This document shows, one piece after another, positions 16,327 to 24,337 of a stretch of DNA of 64,000 bases. The stretch is from Streptomyces misionensis (GTDB taxonomy: Bacteria; Actinomycetota; Actinomycetes; Streptomycetales; Streptomycetaceae). A model generated the notes under the pieces. That model saw only the letters and a list, made by a program, of their open reading frames with translations, did not search any database and was not told where the DNA came from. The translations under genes were made by a program, and so were the position numbers. The stretch's first letter is position 1. The number at the start of each line of letters is the position of its first letter. The stretch lies in contig NZ_FNTD01000004.1 in assembly GCF_900104815.1 (NCBI RefSeq), positions 3,674,501-3,738,500 on the forward strand. The letters run 5' to 3'.

Positions 16327-17040
16327 CTACCCGGTGAGGCCCTGGCCGGCCGCTCCGTCCAGGACCCGGCGCCACTCCTTGACGGACGCCTCGGACACCG
16401 GTCCGTGCCAGCCCTGGGGGCGGGCCGCGCCGCCGATGTGGAAGGCGTCGAGGCCGGCGGCGAGCAGGGGCGGGACGTGCTCCAGGCGCAGCCCGCCGCC
16501 GACGAGGATGGTCTGGTCGTAGCCGGGTTCGCCCTGGCGGCCGAACTCGGCGAGCAGGGTGGGCAGCCCCTCGTCCACGCCGGTGGCGGAGCCCGCGGTG
16601 AGGTAGGTGTCGAGGCCGGGCAGGTCGGCGAGCTGCTTGCGCAGGGCGTCGCGGTCGGCGGCGCGGTCGATGGCGCGGTGGAAGGTCCACCGGCAGCCGT
16701 CCAGCGCGGCGACGACCCGCTCCACGGCGGCCAGGTCCACTCCGCCGTCCGCGTCGAGGAAGCCGAGCACGAACTGGTCGGCGCCCACCGACCGCATCTC
16801 GTCCGCCACACGGAGCAGCCGCTCCACGGCGCCGGCCGCGAACCCGTCCGCCAGGCGGAGCATCACGCGCAGCTCGATGTCCACGGCGGCGCGGATGCCG
16901 GCGACGGTGGCGGCGGACGGGGTGAGCCCGTCGGCCGCCATCTCGGTGACCAGCTCCAGGCGATCCGCACCCCCGGCCTGGGCGGCGACCGCGTCCTCGA
17001 TGTCGAGGGCGATCACCTCCAGGACTGCACGCTTGCTCAT
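16327..17040 (-). CDS. cutC: CutC family protein
   Basis: A 237-residue TIM-barrel protein of the CutC family, once linked to copper homeostasis; the actual biochemical role is unsettled. Recognisable features are LEVIALDIEDAVAAQAGGADRLELV at the N-terminus, TFHRAIDRAADR in the middle and HIGGAARPQGW near the C-terminus with the conserved His-Arg motifs. The ATG at 17040 is used. Upstream at 17074-17089 is a dre-like sequence that could bring the gene under DasR control together with the amino-sugar genes elsewhere in this window. It is convergent with the SPFH gene. Confidence 0.85.
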   Translation of the reverse strand: MSKRAVLEVIALDIEDAVAAQAGGADRLELVTEMAADGLTPSAATVAGIRAAVDIELRVMLRLADGFAAGAVERLLRVADEMRSVGADQFVLGFLDADGGVDLAAVERVVAALDGCRWTFHRAIDRAADRDALRKQLADLPGLDTYLTAGSATGVDEGLPTLLAEFGRQGEPGYDQTILVGGGLRLEHVPPLLAAGLDAFHIGGAARPQGWHGPVSEASVKEWRRVLDGAAGQGLTG

Positions 17041-17073
17041 GGCACCCCATTCATCGCGGCCAAAGATCCGACT

Positions 17074-17089
17074 AAAGGTCTAGTCCAAT
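17074..17089. promoter_or_regulatory. dre-like site upstream of cutC
   Basis: AAAGGTCTAGTCCAAT matches the DasR operator consensus AGTGGTCTAGACCACT at 12 of 16 positions, including the central GGTCTAG. It lies 34 bases upstream of the cutC start, a position where a bound repressor could block transcription. The match is weaker than the nagK site at 35763. Confidence 0.4.
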
Positions 17090-17148
17090 TTAAGAGTACG
17101 CCGACGGGGAGGCGCCAGTACGCCACCGGGAAACCGCCCGGCCGCCGC

Positions 17149-17817
17149 TCAGCCGAACACGTTCAGCTCCGCCACCGTCGCCCCGGCCAGCTCGTACCCG
17201 CGGCCGTCGACCGAGCGGCCCGAGTAGAGCCGTACGAGGGTGGGGGCGTCGCCGATGTAGCGCGCGGGCGGGGCACCCGGGGCGGTGGCGCCCAGCAGCA
17301 GCGGCTCGTCCAGTTCGTCCAGGTCGGCGTGGAGGGGCACGTGGTCCAGCACACGGGTGTACCGGGCCAGCAGATCGAGGGCGTACGGCAGGCCCGCGCC
17401 CGCGTACGCGCCCGGCGCGCCGAGCACCTCCCGGACGTCCCCCGCGTGCACCCACTCGCCGAGGGCGACGGCGTCCAGGCGCCCGTCCCCCCGTGCGAGC
17501 ACCGCACCGGCCTCGGTCATCCCGCGCTCCAGCTCGTCCACCACCTGGCCGTCGGTCCATGCGGCGCGCTCGGCGATGTCCCGGTCGTTGGCCTCCGGCG
17601 AGAACACCCCCTTCTCGAACCGCCGCTCCACCACCCGGCTCAGCACGGCGGAACAGTGGGCCAGCACATCCCGCACGGTCCAGCCCGGACACGCGGGCAC
17701 CGGCAGGGCGAAGTCGGCGGCGGGCCGGTCACGCAGCAGCGGTATCAGGGCGTCCCGCTCGATCGTCAGCAGCCGCCCGGGCAGTTCGGGATCCCGTCCC
17801 TCACGCAGATCAGTCAT
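17149..17817 (-). CDS. maleylpyruvate isomerase/mycothiol-dependent enzyme family protein
   Basis: A 222-residue protein of the maleylpyruvate isomerase N-terminal/DinB-like four-helix family, typical of actinobacterial mycothiol-dependent enzymes. The pattern includes LLTIERDALIPLLRDRP, CPGWTVRDVLAHCSAVLSRVVERRF and GEWVHAGDVREVLGAP, where the His residues of the metal site lie. The C-terminal portion resembles an SCP2-like or C-terminal wing domain (PARYIGDAPTLVRLYSGR). The substrate is unknown. ATG 17817 is used. It is divergent from the HD-domain gene at 17875 and tail to tail with nothing close. Confidence 0.78.
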   Translation of the reverse strand: MTDLREGRDPELPGRLLTIERDALIPLLRDRPAADFALPVPACPGWTVRDVLAHCSAVLSRVVERRFEKGVFSPEANDRDIAERAAWTDGQVVDELERGMTEAGAVLARGDGRLDAVALGEWVHAGDVREVLGAPGAYAGAGLPYALDLLARYTRVLDHVPLHADLDELDEPLLLGATAPGAPPARYIGDAPTLVRLYSGRSVDGRGYELAGATVAELNVFG

Positions 17818-17874
17818 GCGCCCAAGCTAGGATGCCTCCCCCCGTCCGCACCGCCCGAACGCGAGAATGGCCCC

Positions 17875-18519
17875 ATGGCCGACCTCGACGCCCTCCGCAC
17901 CCGCTTCGCCCGCGCCCTGGAGGCGGCCCGCGCCCCGGGCGGCGGGCCGGACCCCGCGCCCTACGCCGACCACCTCCTCGCCCGCTGGCAGGAGCCCCAG
18001 CGCCGCTACCACACGCTCGCGCACCTCACCGCGGTCCTCGACCACGTCGACACGCTGGCGCCGTACGCGGCCGATCCGGACGTCGTACGGCTGGCCGCCT
18101 GGTTCCACGACGCCGTCTACCTGCCGGAGCGCTCGGAGAACGAGGAGCGGTCGGCGCGGCTGGCCGAGCGGGCCCTGCCGGAGGCGGGGGTGCCGCAGGC
18201 GAAGACCGCCGAGGTGGCCCGGCTCGTCCGGCTGACCGTCACGCACGACCCGGCCGACGACGACCGCGACGGCCAGGTGCTGTGCGACGCCGACCTGGCG
18301 ATCCTGGCCGCGCCCCCGTCGGCGTACGCCGTCTACACCGCCGAGGTCCGCGAGGAGTACCACTTCGTCCCCAACGACGCCTTCCACCAGGGGCGTTCCG
18401 ACGTCCTGCGCCAACTCCTGGCCCTGCCACGGCTGTTCCGCACGCCGTACGGCCGGGAGCACTGGGAGGCCACGGCCCGCTACAACCTCGCCGCCGAACT
18501 GGAAATGCTCTCGCCCTGA
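17875..18519 (+). CDS. HD-domain metal-dependent phosphohydrolase-like protein
   Basis: A 214-residue soluble protein with the HD motif: RYHTLAHLTAVLDHV supplies one His, AWFHDAVYLP supplies the His-Asp pair, and a downstream Asp (LCDADLAIL) completes a typical metal site. Such proteins are predicted metal-dependent phosphohydrolases; the substrate is not inferable. The ATG at 17875 is used because upstream in-frame translation continues antisense through the preceding gene and is not coding-like. It sits between the divergent mycothiol-family gene and the MDMPI-GNAT fusion, 26 bases downstream, and may be cotranscribed with the latter. Confidence 0.8.
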   Translation: MADLDALRTRFARALEAARAPGGGPDPAPYADHLLARWQEPQRRYHTLAHLTAVLDHVDTLAPYAADPDVVRLAAWFHDAVYLPERSENEERSARLAERALPEAGVPQAKTAEVARLVRLTVTHDPADDDRDGQVLCDADLAILAAPPSAYAVYTAEVREEYHFVPNDAFHQGRSDVLRQLLALPRLFRTPYGREHWEATARYNLAAELEMLSP

Positions 18520-18545
18520 CGGTGGCCGCCACCTAGGGTGCGGCC

Positions 18546-19616
18546 ATGCGAGCGATGAGCGGCGACCAGGTGAACGAGGCCGTGGCCGGGTGTGTGGCCG
18601 TACTGCGGGAGGCGGTGGGGCGGGACTGGCACGGCGTGCGGGCCGGGCGGGTGGAGTGGGACTGCCACACCACCGCCGTGCACGTCGCGGACGACCTCGT
18701 GGCGTACGCCGCCAACCTGGCCGGACGCGCGCGGGACGCCTACATACCCTTCGAGCTGAAGCCGGACGAGGGCACCGGCAACGCGGGCCTGCTCCAGGTC
18801 CTGGAGGCCACCGGCGCGTTGCTCGCCGCCGCCGTGGCCACCGCGCCGCCGGACGTCCGCGCCTTCCACCCCTACCCGTTCCGCGCCGCCGACCGCCACG
18901 GCTTCGCCGCGATGGGCGTCGCCGAAGTCCTGCTGCACACCCACGACATGGCCGAGGGCCTCGGTCTTGCCTACGAGCCGCCCGCCGAACTCGCTGAGTC
19001 GGTCCTGGCCACGATCTTCCCGCACGTCCAGCCCGGCCCGGAGCCCTGGCCGACCCTGCTGTGGGCGACCGGCCGCGGCGAGCTGCCCGGCCGGGACCCG
19101 GTCACCGAGTGGCGCTGGTACAACAACCTCGTCCTGGGCACCGAGCGCCTCACCCTCACCGGCGTCCGCCCGGCCGCCGCCCGCGATCTCGCCCTCGGCG
19201 GCGACGGCGGCTTCGACTGGCTCGGCGACGGCCCCGAGGAGGGCACCCGGGACGCCGCCCGGATGCTGGTGAAGGCGTACGAAGCCGGTGTCCACCGGCC
19301 CGAGTTCACCTCCTTCGTCCTCGTCCGCACCGAGGACGGCCGCGCGGTCGGCGCCCTCGGCTTCCACGGCGCCCCGGACGAGGACGGGCGGGTGGAGATC
19401 GGCTACAACCTGGTCGAGGACGCCCGCGGCCGGGGATACGCCACGGAGGCCCTGCGCGCGCTGGCCGGCTGGGCGCTGGCCCGCGACGACGTACGGACGC
19501 TGTACGCGCGGGCCCGGAAGGACAACGCCGCCTCCCAGGGCGTCCTCACCCGCGCCGGGTTCGAGCCGCTGGGCGCGCTCGACGACCGGCTCCTGGCCTA
19601 CGAGCGGCACGCGTGA
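18546..19616 (+). CDS. two-domain protein: MDMPI-like N-terminus and GNAT acetyltransferase C-terminus
   Basis: A 356-residue fusion. Residues 1-170 resemble the mycothiol-dependent maleylpyruvate isomerase (DinB-like) fold, with EWDCHTTAVHVADDLVAYAANL and HTHDMAEGLGLAYEPP. Residues 190-356 form a GNAT acetyltransferase domain (RIEIGYN-type strand EIGYNLVEDARGRGYATEALRALAGWAL, with the acetyl-CoA-binding GRGYATEAL). The two parts are joined around FDWLGDGPEEGTRD. GNAT proteins of this type transfer acetyl groups to small molecules or proteins, but substrate is unknown. It follows the HD-domain gene on the same strand. Confidence 0.78.
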   Translation: MRAMSGDQVNEAVAGCVAVLREAVGRDWHGVRAGRVEWDCHTTAVHVADDLVAYAANLAGRARDAYIPFELKPDEGTGNAGLLQVLEATGALLAAAVATAPPDVRAFHPYPFRAADRHGFAAMGVAEVLLHTHDMAEGLGLAYEPPAELAESVLATIFPHVQPGPEPWPTLLWATGRGELPGRDPVTEWRWYNNLVLGTERLTLTGVRPAAARDLALGGDGGFDWLGDGPEEGTRDAARMLVKAYEAGVHRPEFTSFVLVRTEDGRAVGALGFHGAPDEDGRVEIGYNLVEDARGRGYATEALRALAGWALARDDVRTLYARARKDNAASQGVLTRAGFEPLGALDDRLLAYERHA

Positions 19617-19643
19617 ACGCGGGCCGGTGCGGGCCCGGGGCGC

Positions 19644-19922
19644 CTACGAAATCCCCCGCCGCACCAGCCCCTTGGGCCGCCGCAGCCCCGACGCCCGCAG
19701 CAGCCGCACCACTTCGCGGCTGCTGACCTCCACCGCGCCGGCCGCCACCGCGTCGGCGTACCGGTGCTCCGGCAGGTCGTAGTGGTCGCGTTCGAAGGCC
19801 CGCCGGGGCACCCCCAGCCCGTCGGCGAACAGGCGCAGTTCGTCGTACGACACATCGCTCACCAGGTGGGACCACAGGCGCCCGTGCCCCGGCCAGGTGG
19901 GCGGATCGATGTACACCGTCAC
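19644..19922 (-). CDS. DUF4031 domain protein
   Basis: A 92-residue protein with the DUF4031 pattern: it begins TVYIDPPTWPGHGRLWSHLVSD and continues ELRLFADGLGVPRRAFERDHYDLP, ending in a helix rich in Arg. It is small, soluble and without catalytic motifs I know; function unknown. It follows the gene at 19930 on the same strand with only 7 bases between, so the two are probably one operon transcribed leftward. Confidence 0.82.
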   Translation of the reverse strand: MTVYIDPPTWPGHGRLWSHLVSDVSYDELRLFADGLGVPRRAFERDHYDLPEHRYADAVAAGAVEVSSREVVRLLRASGLRRPKGLVRRGIS

Positions 19923-19929
19923 GGACGCC

Positions 19930-20313
19930 TCACGCGGACGGCGCCCCGCCGAAGGCCGAGGCGAGCGAACCCACCGCCGCGACCTTCACGCCCGCCTTGT
20001 GGCACACCCAGTGCGGGTCGGGGCCCAGCTCCGGCTCCACGTCCAGCGCGTGCGGGTCGCCCGAGCCGCAGGCCGGACACAGCGGCCAGCGGCCGTACCG
20101 CTCCAGCAGCGCGTCCTGCACGTCCTGCGCGACCAGGCCGGCCACGTAGCGCACGCCGTCCGGCCACTGCTCGACCCACCAGCGGCGCTGCGCCACGGAG
20201 TCCTCGACCAGCGACACCACGTCCGCCTCCGCGACCCGGCCGGCGACCAGATCGGCGAGGACCAGGGCGCGGGCCGCGTGCAGGGCCTGTTCAAGGGGAC
20301 TGATGGGCTCCAT
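19930..20313 (-). CDS. hypothetical protein with CxxC motif
   Basis: A 127-residue protein of unknown function. Residues 1-70 are mostly helical (LEQALHAARALVLADLVAGRVAEADVVSLVEDS). Around residue 85 is CPACGSG, with another Cys later (HWVCHKAGVKV), which may bind zinc. ATG 20313 is chosen; ATG 20322 in the same frame is possible. Its gene lies upstream of DUF4031 in an apparent operon and is divergent from the RpiR regulator at 20370, so regulator binding between them could affect both. Confidence 0.6.
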   Translation of the reverse strand: MEPISPLEQALHAARALVLADLVAGRVAEADVVSLVEDSVAQRRWWVEQWPDGVRYVAGLVAQDVQDALLERYGRWPLCPACGSGDPHALDVEPELGPDPHWVCHKAGVKVAAVGSLASAFGGAPSA

Positions 20314-20369
20314 ACGACCCATTGTGCGCACTCTTGACCCGGACACCGAACCGAAAATATCTTTCAGAG

Positions 20370-21275
20370 GTGACCCAGGACGTGAAGGAAAGTTTCGGCA
20401 GTCCCGTGGGCTCGCTCGCCGCCAAGGTGCGCACCCTCGCTCCGTCGATGACCCGGTCCATGCAGCGCGTCGCCGAGGCCGTCGCGAGCGACCCGGCCGG
20501 CTGCGCCGCCCTCACGGTCACCGGCCTCGCCGAACTGACCGGCACCAGCGAGGCCACGGTCGTGCGCACCGCCCGCCTGCTCGGCTACCCCGGCTACCGG
20601 GACCTGCGCCTCGCCCTCGCGGGCCTGGCCGCCCAGCAGCAGTCCGGGCGCGCGCCGGCCATCACCACCGACATCGCCGTGGACGACCCCATCGCCGACG
20701 TCGTCGCCAAGCTGGCCTACGAGGAGCAGCAGACCCTCGCCGACACCGCGGCCGGGCTCGACACCGGCCAGCTCGGCGCGGCCGTCGCCGCGCTCGCCGG
20801 CGCCCGCCGCACCGATGTGTACGGGATAGGCGCGTCCGGGCTCGTGGCCCAGGACCTCACCCAGAAGCTGCTGCGCATAGGACTCATAGCGCACGCGCAC
20901 AGCGATCCGCATCTCGCGGTGACCAACGCCGTCCAGCTCCGTTCGGGTGACGTGGCGGTCGCGATCACCCACTCCGGCTCGACGGGGGACGTCATCGAGC
21001 CGCTGCGGGCCGCCTTCGAACGCGGGGCGACGACGGTGGCGATCACCGGCCGCCCCGACTCACCGGTCACCCAGTACGCCGACCACGTGCTGACCACGTC
21101 CACCTCACGGGAGACCGAGCTGCGGCCGGCCGCGATGTCCTCGCGCACCAGCCAACTGCTCGTGGTGGACTGCCTGTTCGTGGGAGTGGCCCAGCGTACG
21201 TACGAGACGGCGGCGCCCGCGCTGGCCGCGTCGTACGAGGCGCTGGCGCACCGGCACCGCTCCGCCTCCAGGTGA
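20370..21275 (+). CDS. RpiR-family transcriptional regulator (MurR-like)
   Basis: A 301-residue regulator. Residues 1-80 form an RpiR-type helix-turn-helix domain (VTGLAELTGTSEATVVRTARLLGYPGYRDLRLAL). Residues 110-270 form a SIS sugar-phosphate-binding domain (GIGASGLVAQDLTQKL, AITHSGSTGDVIEPLRAAF, VAITGRPDSP). The next gene is MurQ, so the ligand is likely MurNAc-6-phosphate or a related sugar phosphate. GTG 20370 is taken as start; GTG 20382 is a close alternative. Upstream there is a TTGACC followed by an AT-rich GAAAATATCTTTC stretch that could be promoter and operator, including the divergent gene. Confidence 0.85.
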   Translation: MTQDVKESFGSPVGSLAAKVRTLAPSMTRSMQRVAEAVASDPAGCAALTVTGLAELTGTSEATVVRTARLLGYPGYRDLRLALAGLAAQQQSGRAPAITTDIAVDDPIADVVAKLAYEEQQTLADTAAGLDTGQLGAAVAALAGARRTDVYGIGASGLVAQDLTQKLLRIGLIAHAHSDPHLAVTNAVQLRSGDVAVAITHSGSTGDVIEPLRAAFERGATTVAITGRPDSPVTQYADHVLTTSTSRETELRPAAMSSRTSQLLVVDCLFVGVAQRTYETAAPALAASYEALAHRHRSASR

Positions 21276-21336
21276 GCGACCGCACGGGGGAACACCAGCA
21301 CGCGAACCGGCATCCGAGACCGAGAGAGCCGCTCCC

Positions 21337-22260
21337 ATGACCACCCAAGACCTGCGCAGCCAGCTGGCCTCGCTGACCACCGAGGCCTTCCGCCCCGAAC
21401 TCGCCGACATCGACCGACTGCCCACCCTCGACATCGCCCGCCTGATGAACGGCGAGGACACCGGCGTGCCCGCCGCCGTCGCCGCCCGGCTGCCGGACAT
21501 CGCCGCCGCCATCGACGCCGTCGCCGAGCGGATGGCGCGCGGCGGCCGGCTGATCTACGCCGGCGCGGGGACCGCCGGGCGGCTCGGCGTCCTGGACGCC
21601 TCCGAGTGCCCGCCCACCTTCAACACCGACCCGGCCCAGGTCGTCGGCCTGATCGCGGGCGGCCCCGGGGCACTGGTCAGCTCCGTCGAGGGCGCCGAGG
21701 ACTCCGCGGAGCTGGCCCGCGCCGACCTCGACGCCCTCAAGCTCACCGCCGACGACACAGTGGTGGGCGTCTCCGCCTCCGGGCGCACCCCCTACGCCGT
21801 CGGCGCCGTCGAGCACGCCCGCGCCCAGGGCGCCCTGACCATCGGCCTGGCCTGCAACGAGCACAGCGCGCTGGCGGCCGCCGCCGAGCACGGCATCGAG
21901 GTCGTGGTGGGCCCCGAGCTGATCACCGGCTCCACCCGGCTGAAGGCGGGCACGGCGCAGAAACTCGTGCTGAACATGGTGTCGACCATCACGATGATCC
22001 GGCTCGGCAAGACCTACGGGAACCTGATGGTCGACGTCCGCGCCTCCAACGCCAAGCTGCGCGCCCGCTCCCGGCGCATCGTCGCGCTGGCCACGGGCGC
22101 GGGCGACGAGGAGATCGAGCGGGCCCTGACCGAGTCCGGCGGCGAGGTCAAGAACGCGATCCTCACCCTGCTCGCCGACGTGGACGGCCCGACGGCCGCC
22201 CGCCTTCTGGAGGACTCCGGCGGCCATCTGCGCGCCGCGCTCGCCCGCGCGAGCGGCTGA
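21337..22260 (+). CDS. murQ: N-acetylmuramic acid 6-phosphate etherase
   Basis: Cleaves the lactyl ether of MurNAc-6-phosphate to give GlcNAc-6-phosphate and D-lactate in peptidoglycan recycling. The 307-residue length is standard. The family signature AGAGTAGRLGVLDASECPPTFN is split here by its own key residues; the catalytic acidic residue is Glu90 in DASE. VSASGRTPYAVGAVEHA and NMVSTITMIRLGKTYGNLM are other conserved blocks, and the SIS fold is clear. It follows the RpiR regulator and is followed, after 16 bases, by the PTS EIIBC gene, giving an operon for uptake and breakdown of MurNAc. Confidence 0.95.
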   Translation: MTTQDLRSQLASLTTEAFRPELADIDRLPTLDIARLMNGEDTGVPAAVAARLPDIAAAIDAVAERMARGGRLIYAGAGTAGRLGVLDASECPPTFNTDPAQVVGLIAGGPGALVSSVEGAEDSAELARADLDALKLTADDTVVGVSASGRTPYAVGAVEHARAQGALTIGLACNEHSALAAAAEHGIEVVVGPELITGSTRLKAGTAQKLVLNMVSTITMIRLGKTYGNLMVDVRASNAKLRARSRRIVALATGAGDEEIERALTESGGEVKNAILTLLADVDGPTAARLLEDSGGHLRAALARASG

Positions 22261-22276
22261 CCCGCACGCTCGGGGG

Positions 22277-23707
22277 GTGCACCAGGACCCCGCCTCCACC
22301 GCGACCGCCGTCCTCGCCCATGTCGGCGGCCCCGCCAACGTCCTCTCCGTCACGCACTGCATGACCCGGCTGCGGCTGTCCCTCGCGGACGCGGACGCCG
22401 TGGACGACGCGGGGCTGCGGGCGGTGCCCGGGGTGCTGGGGGTGGTGACGGACGGGGGCGCCTGCCAGATCGTGCTGGGTCCGGGGGTGGTGGAGGCGGT
22501 CACCGCTCAGGTGGCGGCGCGGACGGCACCGAGACCCGCGCCCGCCCGGGGGCGGGCCGGCCCGAGGGCGGCCCTGCGCCGCGTCGCCGACGTCTTCGTC
22601 CCCCTGATCCCCGCCCTGATCGGCTGCGGCGTCCTCGCGGGCCTGAACGGCGTGCTGCTGAACACCGGCCTGCTCCCCGGCCTGACCCCGGCGCTGTCCA
22701 CGGTGGCCGGGGCCTTCATGGCGCTGATCGCGGTCCTCGTCGGCTACCAGACCGCCCGGGAGTTCGGCGGCACGCCGGTGCTGGGCGCGGCGGTCGCGGC
22801 GGTCGTCGTCCATCCGGGGGTGGCGAAGGTGACGGCGTTCGGGGTGCATCTGGTGCCGGGCCAGGGCGGGGTGCTGGGCGCGCTGGCGGCGGCGTTCCTG
22901 GCCACGCGGGTGGAGCGGTGGTGCCGGGGCCGCGTCCCGGACGCCCTGGACGTCCTGCTCACCCCCACGGTGACGGTCCTGGTCCCCGGCCTGGTCACGC
23001 TGTACGGCCTGATGTACGCGGCGGGCGCGGTGTCCGCCGCGATCGGCACGGCGGCGAACTGGCTCCTCGGCACCACGGGTGCCCTCGCCGGCCTCCTCCT
23101 CGGCGGCCTCTTCCTCCCCCTGGTCATGCTGGGCCTGCACCAGGCCCTGATCCCCATCCACGCCACCCTCATCGCCCAGCAGGGCTACACCGCGCTGCTG
23201 CCCCTGCTGTCCATGGCGGGCGCCGGCCAGGTCGGCGCGGCACTGGCGGTGTACGTCCGCCTGCGCCACGACGTCTCCTTGCGCACGACGATCAGATCGG
23301 CGCTTCCGGCGGGCCTGCTGGGCGTCGGCGAACCCCTGATCTACGGCGTCTCGCTGCCCCTCGGCCGGCCGTTCCTGACCGCGTGCGCGGGCGGCGCGGC
23401 GGGCGGGGCGTTCATCGGCTGCTTCGCGATGCTCGGCACCAGGGTCGGCGCGACCGCGATCGGCCCGTCCGGCTGGGCCCTCTTCCCGCTGCTCGCGGGC
23501 AACCGGGGCCCGGGCCCGACGGCGGCGGTCTACGCGGGCGGTCTGTTCACCGGCTACGCGGTCGGCTTCCTCGCGACGTACCTCTTCGGCCTGCCGGCCG
23601 CGACGAGGCGCTCAGGGGGCCTGCCACACAAGGGTGTACCGCCAGAAGAACCGCCGCCGCAGCCGGGCTCCGGGCAGCAGCCGACGGGCCTGTCCGGCAA
23701 TCTCTGA
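22277..23707 (+). CDS. PTS EIIBC component, MurNAc/GlcNAc type
   Basis: A 476-residue phosphotransferase permease. Residues 10-85 are the EIIB domain with the phosphocysteine Cys28 in VTHCMTRLRLSL. Residues 110-450 are EIIC with about ten membrane segments and the conserved HQALIPIH and GVGEPLIYGVSLPL blocks used for sugar binding. Next to MurQ it likely imports and phosphorylates MurNAc. GTG 22277 is the start. The C-terminal 30-odd residues (RRSGGLPHKGVPPEEPPPQPG) are low-complexity and lie inside the 3' end of the convergent methyltransferase gene, overlapping it by 96 bases; the usual stop may have been lost. Confidence 0.88.
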   Translation: MHQDPASTATAVLAHVGGPANVLSVTHCMTRLRLSLADADAVDDAGLRAVPGVLGVVTDGGACQIVLGPGVVEAVTAQVAARTAPRPAPARGRAGPRAALRRVADVFVPLIPALIGCGVLAGLNGVLLNTGLLPGLTPALSTVAGAFMALIAVLVGYQTAREFGGTPVLGAAVAAVVVHPGVAKVTAFGVHLVPGQGGVLGALAAAFLATRVERWCRGRVPDALDVLLTPTVTVLVPGLVTLYGLMYAAGAVSAAIGTAANWLLGTTGALAGLLLGGLFLPLVMLGLHQALIPIHATLIAQQGYTALLPLLSMAGAGQVGAALAVYVRLRHDVSLRTTIRSALPAGLLGVGEPLIYGVSLPLGRPFLTACAGGAAGGAFIGCFAMLGTRVGATAIGPSGWALFPLLAGNRGPGPTAAVYAGGLFTGYAVGFLATYLFGLPAATRRSGGLPHKGVPPEEPPPQPGSGQQPTGLSGNL

Positions 23708-24256
23708 GAAGGTCATCCCGGGCGGCCGGGTGGGCGCGGTCATGGCCACGGGCCGCCGGACGGCCGCCCGGCCGCGGTTCTTCACCAGACCGAACAGCGG
23801 GTTGAGCGCCAGGGAGACCACCCCCCGCACGTCCTCGTCCCGCGCACACCCCACGACGACCAGCGTCCCGCCGGGGGCCAGCTCCCGCCGGAACCGGGTG
23901 AGGGCCTCGGTGAAGGGGAGGTGGTGCAGTACGGCGACACAGGTGATGACGTCGTAGGGTCCGGGCGGCAGCCCGTCGGGGGCGGCGCCGAGGCAGTACT
24001 CGACATTGGCCACGGCCCCGCCGGACTCCCGCGCGCGCTCCAGGATCTCCGGATCGGTGTCGACCGCGGTCACCCGCTCCGCCCGCCCGGCCAGCGCCCG
24101 CGCCAGCTCCCCGGCCCCGCATCCCACGTCGAGGGCCCGCCCGAAGCGGCGCGGCAGCCGCCTCAGCAGCCAGGGGTGGAAGTGCGCGTTGTGATCCCAG
24201 GGGTAGGTGTCGTTGACCCGCCCCAGCACGTCGACCAGTCGCCTGCTCAAAGTCAC
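23612..24256 (-). CDS. class I SAM-dependent methyltransferase
   Basis: A 214-residue methyltransferase. Motif I is LDVGCGAGELARALAG, motif II includes VTAVDTDPEIL, and motif III is around VITCVAVLHHLPF, giving a Rossmann-fold SAM-binding domain of the ubiquinone/biotin-synthesis-like class. The C-terminal half ends in basic residues (LRRRFFWRYTLVWQAP). Substrate unknown. GTG 24256 is the likely start, with GTG 24259 directly adjacent. The 3' end overlaps the convergent PTS gene by 96 bases, which is unusual. It is divergent from the gene at 24338, from which it may share a regulatory region. Confidence 0.82.
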   Translation of the reverse strand: MTLSRRLVDVLGRVNDTYPWDHNAHFHPWLLRRLPRRFGRALDVGCGAGELARALAGRAERVTAVDTDPEILERARESGGAVANVEYCLGAAPDGLPPGPYDVITCVAVLHHLPFTEALTRFRRELAPGGTLVVVGCARDEDVRGVVSLALNPLFGLVKNRGRAAVRRPVAMTAPTRPPGMTFSEIAGQARRLLPGARLRRRFFWRYTLVWQAP

Positions 24257-24337
24257 CACGCCCCAGTCCACCACGGCGGGCCCCCGTCCTGGACACTGGG
24301 AGGACCCACGGAAGCCGCCTATCGACCGGGAACCGCC

